Assembly: GCA_031268055.1 (NCBI GenBank)
Contig: JAIRXY010000215.1
Coordinates: forward strand, 1-11,047
From: Prevotellaceae bacterium
GTDB lineage: Bacteria > Bacteroidota > Bacteroidia > Bacteroidales > UBA932
Length of the DNA: 11,047 nucleotides
Reading direction: 5' to 3'
The notes beneath the pieces were generated by a model. The model did no database searches. It was not told the DNA's origin and saw only the letters and a list, made by a program, of their open reading frames with translations. Positions within the stretch are counted from its first letter, which is position 1. Every line of letters begins with the position of its first letter. This document shows, one piece after another, positions 1 through 5,454 of the stretch. The position numbers and the translations under genes are program-made.

Positions 1-1695
1 ATCAGCCATAAGCACGGCCTTACCACGTGGCTGGAAAATTATGGGCACTGGGGATTCCCCGGAGAATTTCTTCAGTACGGAGGGCAGTCTGACGAAATTA
101 GCGGTGAATTTTGGAGCGAAGGAGACCTCGGAGATATAGAAAATCGTGCAGCATCTTCGAGCGCACACATTTACGGGAAAACAAAGGTCTCGGCAGAATC
201 GTTCACCAGCGCCGGAGGCGCTTACGGACGACACCCTGCAGCCATTAAGCGCCGCGGTGACTGGTCGTTTACGGAGGGAGTTAACAGCACATTAATGCAT
301 GTGTACATCCAGCAGGCCTACGAAGACCTCCACCCCGGAGTCAATGCGTGGTTTGGGACTGAATTTAACCGTAAGAATACATGGTTTGGTCACATGGACT
401 TGTTTACAGCTTATCTGAAACGCTGTAACTTCATGCTCCAGCAAGGTTTGAATGTTGCAGATGTTGCCTATTTTATCGGTGAAGACGCTCCCAAAATGAC
501 GGGAATACGTAATCCCGAAATACCAGCTGGCTACAGCTACGATTATATCAACGCCGAAGTGATTGTGCGCGATTTGTTTGTGAAGGATGGTAAGCTAATG
601 CTGCCGCATGGCACATCGTACAGGGTATTGGTATTGCCTGCATTGGAAACCATGCGTCCCGAGGTGCTGACAAAAATTGAGCAGCTGGTTGCCGAAGGAG
701 CGACCGTTCTGGGGCCTCCGCCAAGCCGTTCACCCAGCATGAAAGGATATCCCGAAGCAGACAAACAGGTGAAATCCCTTGCAGAAAAGCTGTGGGGTGA
801 CTTGTCCGTGAAGCAGCGCTCTTACGGGAAGGGAACGCTACTTACGGGTATGAGCATGCAGGAGGTACTTGACTTGCTGAAAACGATTCCCGATTGCCGT
901 ATCGAAAAAGGAATTCCCGTGCGGTATGCTCACCGTACTCTTGATGGTAAAGATATCTATTTCGTTGCCAACCAAAGCGAACAGCGGGTGGAGACTTCCA
1001 TCGGATTCAGAGTGAAAAATATGCAACCCGAGCTGTGGAATGCTGTGACGGGAGAAGTTCGCCATTTGCCATCTTTTGACCAGACCGGCGAAGTAGCTAC
1101 TATCCCGATACGTCTGGAGCCGCTTGAAAGCGCGTTTCTTGTTTTTCGGAAAAAAGGCAGACCTGCAGGCGCTTCTGCTCAGCTTGCCGCCAATTTTCCC
1201 GATATGAAAATTCTGACTGTAGTAAATTCGCCGTGGGAGGTTACATTTGAATCGGATGCCATAAAGCGCGGCCCCTCCGAAACCGTAATTTTCGACAAGC
1301 TAACGGACTGGACGCAGAGCGAGAATGAACAAATCCGCTACTATTCGGGAACGGCAATTTATAAAACAACGCTTACCGTTGACAAAAAGCTGACGAACGA
1401 AAAATTATACCTCGACCTCGGAAAAGTGAATATGATGGCTAAAGTAAAGATTAACAATAAATACGTCGGTGGGGTGTGGACAATGCCCTATCGCCTTGAT
1501 GTAACATCCCAACTGAAAAATGGCGAAAATTCTATCGAAATAGCGCTTGTTAATACATGGGTAAACCGCATAATAGGCGACTTGCGACTTCCTCCGGAAA
1601 AAAGAATTTTGAGCATGAGCAACATTACGTGGCAGGCAAATTCACCCCTGCAACCCTCGGGTTTGCTTGGGCCGGTTTCGATTGTGAAAATGTGA
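1..1695 (+). CDS. GH106-like alpha-L-rhamnosidase, 3' part (5' end outside window)
   Basis: The frame is open from base 1 to the TGA at 1693-1695, giving 564 residues with no start in view. The ATG at 295 is internal, because coding similarity continues upstream of it. The visible N-terminal part carries GEFWSEGD and, about 60 residues later, PGVNAWFGTEFNRKNTWF, which I associate with the catalytic barrel of GH106 rhamnosidases. The last ~130 residues (YYSGTAIYKTTL, YLDLGKVNMMAKVKINNKYV, GENSIEIALVNTW) form a beta-sandwich resembling the GH2 sugar-binding domain, usual at the GH106 C-terminus. Family members are about 1,000 or more residues, so roughly half is missing to the left. The expected role is release of terminal alpha-L-rhamnose from pectin or other rhamnosylated glycans, normally in the periplasm. 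The signal peptide, if any, lies outside the window. No terminator follows, and pepE starts 163 bp downstream. A related GH2-like enzyme is the main alternative. Confidence 0.82.
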   Translation: MSHKHGLTTWLENYGHWGFPGEFLQYGGQSDEISGEFWSEGDLGDIENRAASSSAHIYGKTKVSAESFTSAGGAYGRHPAAIKRRGDWSFTEGVNSTLMHVYIQQAYEDLHPGVNAWFGTEFNRKNTWFGHMDLFTAYLKRCNFMLQQGLNVADVAYFIGEDAPKMTGIRNPEIPAGYSYDYINAEVIVRDLFVKDGKLMLPHGTSYRVLVLPALETMRPEVLTKIEQLVAEGATVLGPPPSRSPSMKGYPEADKQVKSLAEKLWGDLSVKQRSYGKGTLLTGMSMQEVLDLLKTIPDCRIEKGIPVRYAHRTLDGKDIYFVANQSEQRVETSIGFRVKNMQPELWNAVTGEVRHLPSFDQTGEVATIPIRLEPLESAFLVFRKKGRPAGASAQLAANFPDMKILTVVNSPWEVTFESDAIKRGPSETVIFDKLTDWTQSENEQIRYYSGTAIYKTTLTVDKKLTNEKLYLDLGKVNMMAKVKINNKYVGGVWTMPYRLDVTSQLKNGENSIEIALVNTWVNRIIGDLRLPPEKRILSMSNITWQANSPLQPSGLLGPVSIVKM

Positions 1696-1842
1696 GCCTC
1701 AAAATTAATGAGCATACGCGCTAAAGCCATTTGCCCGCGCCAGCGTTGAACTTGATAAAAAGTTGAGATAGAATATCTGAGAGAAAAACCACGTAACGTA
1801 GAACATTTGCATCATGAATAGTAAAGTACAAAACGAAACATC

Positions 1843-1849
1843 AGGCAGG
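1843..1849 (+). promoter_or_regulatory. Shine-Dalgarno-like AGGCAGG deciding the pepE start
   Basis: The purine-rich AGGCAGG ends 9 bases before the ATG at 1859. No comparable motif precedes the in-frame ATG at 1814. Bacteroidota often initiate without a Shine-Dalgarno sequence, so this is only supporting evidence; the main argument for 1859 is alignment to the PepE N-terminus. Confidence 0.4.
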
Positions 1850-1858
1850 TACAGCAAA

Positions 1859-2569
1859 ATGAAGCTGCTGCTCATAAGCAACTCTACCAATGCCGGCGAG
1901 GAATACCTCGAATACTGCAAGCCGGATATTGTCGAATTTCTAAAAAGTTACGGCGTGAGCAAAGCGCTATTCTTCCCTTTTGCCGCCGTTACCTTTTCTT
2001 ACGACGAATACGAGCGCAAGGTGCAGGAAAAGCTACAGCCGCTGGGCATAGAGATTGTAAGCATACATCGCGCAGGTGACGCTACAGAAGCGGTGAGCGA
2101 AGCGCAAGCGGTTGTGGTAGGCGGAGGCAACACCTTTCAGCTGCTCAAAGCCATTCAGGATTTAAACCTGACGGAAGCCATTCGCAGTAAGGTGCAGAGC
2201 GGCACGCCCTACGTGGGCTGGAGTGCAGGGAGCAACCTCGCCTGCCCCACCATTTGCACCACCAACGATATGCCCATTGTAGCGCCAAAAACTTTTTCGT
2301 CGTTCAACCTCGTACCGTTTCAGATTAACCCGCACTACCTCGACGCTCACCCCACAGGTCACGCCGGCGAAACGCGCGAGCAGCGCCTGCAGGAGTACAT
2401 CGCCGCTAACCCTCATTGCTACGTGGCGGGGCTGCGCGAAGCCAGCATGCTGAGCCTGATAAGCGGTGAGCTAAAGCTGCATGGCAGCCGTGCTATGCGC
2501 GTATTCAAATCCGGACAAGCGCCGCTGGAGCTGCAACCAAATGACAACCTGCAATTTTTGCTCAGCTAA
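1859..2569 (+). CDS. pepE: Peptidase E, alpha-aspartyl dipeptidase (family S51)
   Basis: This 236-residue cytoplasmic serine peptidase should hydrolyse dipeptides with N-terminal aspartate (Asp-X). It matches enteric PepE along its length: N-terminal KLLLISNST, then VVGGGNTFQLL, the nucleophile elbow GWSAGSNLACPT, TTNDMPIV, QINPHY and GHAGETREQR. By correspondence with the known Ser-Asp-His triad, the catalytic residues are Ser122, Asp137 and His159. I chose the ATG at 1859 because MKLLLISNST lines up with the E. coli start MELLLLSNST. An in-frame ATG at 1814 would add 15 polar residues with no counterpart. The enteric protein is about 229 residues, so the length fits. The gene stands alone, 163 bp after the rhamnosidase and 381 bp before htpG. 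No clear promoter or terminator was found. The call is very secure; the start is less so. Confidence 0.95.
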   Translation: MKLLLISNSTNAGEEYLEYCKPDIVEFLKSYGVSKALFFPFAAVTFSYDEYERKVQEKLQPLGIEIVSIHRAGDATEAVSEAQAVVVGGGNTFQLLKAIQDLNLTEAIRSKVQSGTPYVGWSAGSNLACPTICTTNDMPIVAPKTFSSFNLVPFQINPHYLDAHPTGHAGETREQRLQEYIAANPHCYVAGLREASMLSLISGELKLHGSRAMRVFKSGQAPLELQPNDNLQFLLS

Positions 2570-2660
2570 AAGCTATATCGGCCATACGCTTTGCTACAGC
2601 TTTAATCAACAAAAAGTAGCCAACTTGCAAGTTTCCTTTGTGCTCTCTGTGGCTCTCTGT

Positions 2661-2740
2661 GTAACTTTACATAAGTCTGTTTAACTTTATACAAGTCTAT
2701 GTAACTTTACACAAGTCTTCATAACTCTTTGTAAATCTGC
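2661..2740 (+). repeat. Degenerate 20-bp tandem repeat, 4 units
   Basis: Four abutting 20-bp units are visible: 2661-2680, 2681-2700, 2701-2720 and 2721-2740, with approximate consensus GTAACTTTACACAAGTCTGT. Units 1 and 3 agree at 17 of 20 positions, and unit 2 matches either at 16 of 20. Unit 4 has decayed to about 13 of 20. The preceding 20 bases are two near-identical decamers (TGCTCTCTGT, GGCTCTCTGT), so the period may have begun there. There are no spacers, so it is not a CRISPR array. Function is unknown. Confidence 0.8.
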
Positions 2741-2801
2741 GTAATAGAAACTTACAGAGCAACCAAAGCATTGCAACTTTTTTCAGCGATTACACGTTTT
2801 T

Positions 2802-2862
2802 ATGACAAAAAGGCCAGCCAAGAAATGAGCGCGCGCCATTTTGTCATTTTTCATTCCTTGGC
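2802..2862. repeat. Two interleaved inverted repeats upstream of htpG
   Basis: Pair A is a perfect 9-bp inverted repeat, ATGACAAAA (2802-2810) with TTTTGTCAT (2839-2847). Pair B is an 11-of-12 inverted repeat, GCCAAGAAATGA (2817-2828) with TCATTCCTTGGC (2851-2862). The arms alternate A-B-A'-B', the order of a pseudoknot if transcribed, or of two overlapping dyad operators if read as DNA. A GCGCGCGC tract (2829-2836) sits between them. The right arm of B covers part of the TTGGCAC of the candidate promoter, so regulator binding there could affect polymerase access. Confidence 0.6.
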
Positions 2863-2874
2863 ACATATCTTGTT
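2858..2874 (+). promoter_or_regulatory. Candidate sigma-54 (-24/-12) promoter for htpG
   Basis: The sequence reads TTGGCAC-ATATC-TTGTT. Sigma-54 promoters are TGGCAC, five bases, then TTGC, with GG and GC separated by 10 bases. Here GG (2860-2861) and GT (2872-2873) are exactly 10 apart; the one departure is GT for GC in the -12 element. Transcription would start near 2884, leaving a leader of about 66 bases before the htpG ATG. No CIRCE element and no clean Bacteroides -33/-7 promoter was seen. A chance match is possible. Confidence 0.4.
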
Positions 2875-2950
2875 GTGGTTACGAGTTGCAGCTACAATTT
2901 TAGAATCACAGTTTGAGAAATAATCATTTTTTAGAATTTATTCAAGCATT

Positions 2951-4996
2951 ATGAAAGGTAAAATAGGTGTTACTACGGAAAACATTTTTCCCGTTATCAA
3001 GAAGTTCCTGTACTCCGACCACGAAATATTTCTACGGGAAATCGTGTCGAATGCAGTAGACGCAACCAAGAAGCTGACGGCGCTCTCCTCTATGGGCGAG
3101 GTGAAAGGCGACGTTGGCGAGCTGAAAATAAAAATCGTGCTGAACGCAGAGAACAAAACGCTGACCGTGTCCGACAACGGCATTGGCATGACGGAGGACG
3201 AAATAGAAAAGTACATCAACCAGATTGCTTTTTCGGGGGCGGAGGAGTTCCTTGAGAAGTACAAGGATAAAACAAACATTATCGGGCATTTTGGGCTGGG
3301 ATTTTACTCTGCCTTTATGGTCTCGGACAGGGTTGAGATAGATACCAAATCGTACAAGGACGCTCCCGCCGTGCACTGGGAGTGCGACGGGTCGCCCGAA
3401 TACACAACCAAAGAGTCCGGACGCACCGAGCGGGGAACAGACATTACGCTTCACCTGTCGGAGGATAGCGAAGAATTTTTGTCGGAGCAAAAAATCAAAG
3501 AGCTGCTGAATAAGTACTGCAAGTTCCTGCCGGTACCCATCATCTTTGGCAAGGAGCAGGAGTGGAAGGATGGCAAGTACGTGGACACCGACAAGGATTT
3601 GGTTGTAAACAATACCAACCCGCTCTGGACGCGCACCCCGTCTGACCTGAAAGAGGAGGAGTACATGGACTTTTATGCAGAGCTCTACCCTGCCAGCGAA
3701 AAGCCCCTGTTTTACATTCACCTCAACGTTGACTACCCCTTCAACCTCACGGGGATACTGTACTTTCCAAAGATAAAAAATACCATCGACCTGCAAAAAA
3801 ACAAGATACAGCTTTTTTCAAATCAGGTGTACGTTACCGACTCGGTGGAGGGTATTGTTCCCAACTTTCTCACCCTGCTGCACGGGGTAATCGATTCGCC
3901 GGACATCCCGCTCAACGTGTCGCGCAGCTACCTGCAAAGCGACTCCAACGTAAAAAAAATATCGGGGCACATCAGCAAAAAAGTCTCCGACCGACTTCAG
4001 GAGCTATTCACCGCCGACAGGCAAAAGTTTGAAAGCAAGTGGGATGACTTGAGGTTATTTGTCCAATACGGAATGATGACGGATGAAAAATTTTACGAAA
4101 GGGCTGAAAAGTTTTACCTCTTCAAAAATACCGACGGCAAGTACTTCACGTTCGATGAGTACAAAAAATTAGTTGAGGTAAACCAAAAGGACAAGCATAA
4201 CAATCTGGTATACCTTTACACCTCCGACGTACAAAAGCAGTACTCCTTTGTCAACGCCGCAAAAAACAAGGGCTACGATGTGCTGCTGCTGAACGAATAC
4301 TTGGACGCTCACTTTGTCAACAAGCTCGAGGGTGCGTGGAAAGAATCGCGCTTTGTCCGTGTAGATGCAGACGTTATAGACAAGCTGATAGAAAAAGATG
4401 TGGACAGAAAATCAAAGCTGTCGGAAAATCAGACGAATTTGCTCCGCCCTGTTTTTGAGGTGAACAGCCCCGCCGGAAGCGAAAAATATTTTGTAACGTT
4501 TGAAAATCTGGATGAAAATGACGCACCGGCGCTAATAACCCAGAACGAATTTATGCGGCGCATGAAGGACATGTCGGCAATTGGCGGTGAAGGACACGCG
4601 TTCTACGGTCAGATGGGCGATATGCTGAACGTTGTGGTGAATACAAACCATCCGTTAGTGCTGGAAGTTAGCAGCCGCTTGGAAAAAGACTTGTCGGAAA
4701 CGCTAACGCCCGTGCAGCAGAGCGTCTCCCAAGCCAAGTCGCGCCTTGACGAGCTGAACGCTCAGAAAAAGGATAAGAAAGAGGAGGAAATTCCGCAGGC
4801 GCTGAAGGACGAGGTCTCGGAGGCAGAAAAATCGCTCGGCGACCTGCAAGCGCAGCAGGAAAATATCCTGACCGAGTACGGAAAGCAATGCAAGCTGGCA
4901 AAGCAGCTTTTTGACCTTGCTCTGCTGGCCAACAACAGGCTAACGGGAGAAGAGCTGGATAAGTTCGTAAAGCGAAGCATTGAAATGCTGAAATAA
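2951..4996 (+). CDS. htpG: Molecular chaperone HtpG (bacterial Hsp90)
   Basis: This 681-residue ATP-dependent cytosolic chaperone acts as a homodimer in client folding. The N-terminal GHKL ATPase domain shows FLREIVSNAVDA (Glu30, Asn34 and Asp37 in the nucleotide site), DNGIGM (75-80) and the lid glycine motif GHFGLGFYS (112-120). The middle domain has PLNVSR (320-325), whose Arg325 corresponds to the conserved gamma-phosphate-sensing arginine. The C-terminal dimerisation domain includes a highly charged, probably helical stretch (about 587-645, with KKDKKEEE near 605-612). It probably accounts for the extra length over E. coli HtpG (about 624). The N-terminus MKGKIGVTTENIFPVIKKFLY is the short Bacteroidota type and supports the ATG at 2951. 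It is probably monocistronic, and a sigma-54-like site lies upstream. Oddly, its last 70 bp recur at 5299-5368. Confidence 0.98.
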   Translation: MKGKIGVTTENIFPVIKKFLYSDHEIFLREIVSNAVDATKKLTALSSMGEVKGDVGELKIKIVLNAENKTLTVSDNGIGMTEDEIEKYINQIAFSGAEEFLEKYKDKTNIIGHFGLGFYSAFMVSDRVEIDTKSYKDAPAVHWECDGSPEYTTKESGRTERGTDITLHLSEDSEEFLSEQKIKELLNKYCKFLPVPIIFGKEQEWKDGKYVDTDKDLVVNNTNPLWTRTPSDLKEEEYMDFYAELYPASEKPLFYIHLNVDYPFNLTGILYFPKIKNTIDLQKNKIQLFSNQVYVTDSVEGIVPNFLTLLHGVIDSPDIPLNVSRSYLQSDSNVKKISGHISKKVSDRLQELFTADRQKFESKWDDLRLFVQYGMMTDEKFYERAEKFYLFKNTDGKYFTFDEYKKLVEVNQKDKHNNLVYLYTSDVQKQYSFVNAAKNKGYDVLLLNEYLDAHFVNKLEGAWKESRFVRVDADVIDKLIEKDVDRKSKLSENQTNLLRPVFEVNSPAGSEKYFVTFENLDENDAPALITQNEFMRRMKDMSAIGGEGHAFYGQMGDMLNVVVNTNHPLVLEVSSRLEKDLSETLTPVQQSVSQAKSRLDELNAQKKDKKEEEIPQALKDEVSEAEKSLGDLQAQQENILTEYGKQCKLAKQLFDLALLANNRLTGEELDKFVKRSIEMLK

Positions 4997-5020
4997 TTTT
5001 GCGCAATTGTGCTATCCTTT

Positions 5021-5095
5021 TTTATCCGTTAAATCCGTTTCTTCTGCGTTCTATCAATATTATAGCACACGGATGAAACAGATTTGGCGGATGAA
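5021..5095 (+). repeat. Imperfect 21-bp hairpin just after htpG
   Basis: Arm 5021-5041 pairs with arm 5075-5095 around a 33-base loop. In RNA this gives 17 Watson-Crick pairs, three G-U wobbles and one C-A mismatch. It begins 25 bases after the htpG stop, so it would lie in the htpG mRNA 3' region. No T-run follows it, so it does not look like a terminator; it could protect the 3' end or be a dispersed repeat. The left-arm text recurs as a direct copy at 5165-5181 (16 of 17 bases). Confidence 0.6.
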
Positions 5096-5117
5096 TACGG
5101 ATTTAATTTTGAATGTA

Positions 5118-5139
5118 GAGACGCGAGATGCCACGTCTC
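5118..5139 (+). repeat. Small GAGACG/CGTCTC hairpin
   Basis: GAGACG (5118-5123) and CGTCTC (5134-5139) form a 6-bp perfect stem around a 10-base loop, preceded by GTA. The motif looks like the core of a widespread intergenic repeat in environmental bacteria (recollection, not checked). No function can be assigned. Confidence 0.4.
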
Positions 5140-5154
5140 CGTGAAAATGGAGGA

Positions 5155-5217
5155 TTTATCAGATTTTATTCGTTAAATCCGGACATTTGGCCGACAGTGT
5201 CGGCCAAATCTGATAAA
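5155..5217. repeat. Nested, mutually exclusive palindromes
   Basis: The inner element is a perfect 12-bp inverted repeat, ATTTGGCCGACA (5185-5196) and TGTCGGCCAAAT (5198-5209), about a single central G. The outer element is a perfect 12-bp inverted repeat, TTTATCAGATTT (5155-5166) and AAATCTGATAAA (5206-5217). The two share bases 5206-5209, so both cannot form completely at once. No T-tract follows, so simple termination is unlikely. Confidence 0.7.
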
Positions 5218-5298
5218 ACTTCCCAACAAAAAACTCCTTGAATCATTTCTGAAAAGGGAGCTCAGCCGATAAGCCTATTTTTTCGGTATATATGAAGT

Positions 5299-5369
5299 TG
5301 GCCAACAACAGGCTGACGGGAGAAGAGCTGGATAAGTTCGTAAAGCGAAGCATTGAAATGCTAAAATAG
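5299..5369 (+). pseudogene. Detached copy of the htpG 3' end (last 22 codons plus stop)
   Basis: Bases 5299-5368 repeat 4926-4995 with 68 of 70 identities at an offset of 373. The two internal differences (CTA/CTG at 4942/5315 and CTG/CTA at 4990/5363) and the next base (stop TAA versus TAG, 4996/5369) are all third-position and silent. The copy encodes ANNRLTGEELDKFVKRSIEM then LK and stop. An in-frame ATG at 5292 would make a 25-residue peptide beginning MKLANN, but no good ribosome-binding site precedes it, so expression is doubtful. The strong terminator 30 bases downstream looks like the original htpG terminator. It is therefore most likely a remnant of a gene end rather than a gene. Whether it arose by integration, allele exchange or duplication is inference. 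Confidence 0.85.
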
Positions 5370-5398
5370 CTTGCTAACGATTGAATATGAATATAGCA

Positions 5399-5434
5399 AA
5401 AGAGGCAGGGTTGCGCCCTGCCTCTTTCTTTTTT
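5399..5434 (+). terminator. Strong intrinsic terminator between convergent htpG and susD
   Basis: A perfect 12-bp stem (5399-5410 with 5416-5427; core GAGGCAGGG/CCCTGCCTC) encloses the loop TTGCG and is followed by CTTTTTT. It suits rightward transcription from htpG. Read leftward the stem is followed by only a short T-run, but it lies just 20 bases beyond the susD stop and may also end the susCD transcript. Confidence 0.9.
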
Positions 5435-5454
5435 ATGCTTGCAACTGCAAGGAA

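Larger units (their letters stand above)
2570..2950 (+). other. Gene-free region between pepE and htpG
   Basis: This 381-bp stretch has no convincing gene; a short open frame at 2481-2684 overlaps pepE and lacks coding character. From left to right it holds a perfect 12-bp palindrome AACTTGCAAGTT (2622-2633), two copies of a CTCTCTGT decamer (2641-2660), a degenerate 20-bp tandem repeat (2661-2740), interleaved inverted repeats (2802-2862), and a sigma-54-like site (2858-2874) about 75 bp before the htpG start. No convincing terminator for pepE was seen. Confidence 0.7.
4997..5454 (+). other. Hairpin-rich intergenic region with duplicated htpG tail
   Basis: This 458-bp region lies between the htpG stop and the convergent susD stop. 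It contains a 21-bp imperfect hairpin (5021-5095), a small GAGACG/CGTCTC hairpin (5118-5139), nested palindromes (5155-5217), a second htpG 3' end (5299-5369) and a shared terminator (5399-5434). The ATCCGT/CGGAT-rich text at 5021-5106 and the GTAGAGACG motif resemble intergenic repeats I recall from many Bacteroidota genomes; this is from memory and unchecked. Apart from the 25-codon htpG-tail frame, no coding gene is supported. Confidence 0.7.

Noticed and set aside
1802..1809. Possible Bacteroides -7 element (AACATTTG) before pepE
   Set aside because: The first base departs from TAnnTTTG and no TTTG lies at the required upstream spacing.
2481..2684. Small plus-strand frame overlapping the pepE end
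   Set aside because: It begins inside pepE in another frame and runs into the tandem repeat; no ribosome-binding site or coding character.
2661..2740. Possible CRISPR array
   Set aside because: The units abut directly with no spacers, are degenerate, and no cas gene is present.
3032..3796. 254-codon open frame on the minus strand inside htpG
   Set aside because: Fully antisense to conserved HtpG ATPase and middle-domain coding; no domain features.
5001..5019. Possible htpG terminator at GCGCAATTGTGC followed by T-rich sequence
   Set aside because: The stem has only four pairs including a wobble; too weak beside the clear terminator at 5399-5434.
5292..5369. 25-codon peptide gene starting MKLANN
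   Set aside because: All but its first codons are the duplicated htpG tail, and no ribosome-binding site or promoter is evident; treated as a gene remnant.
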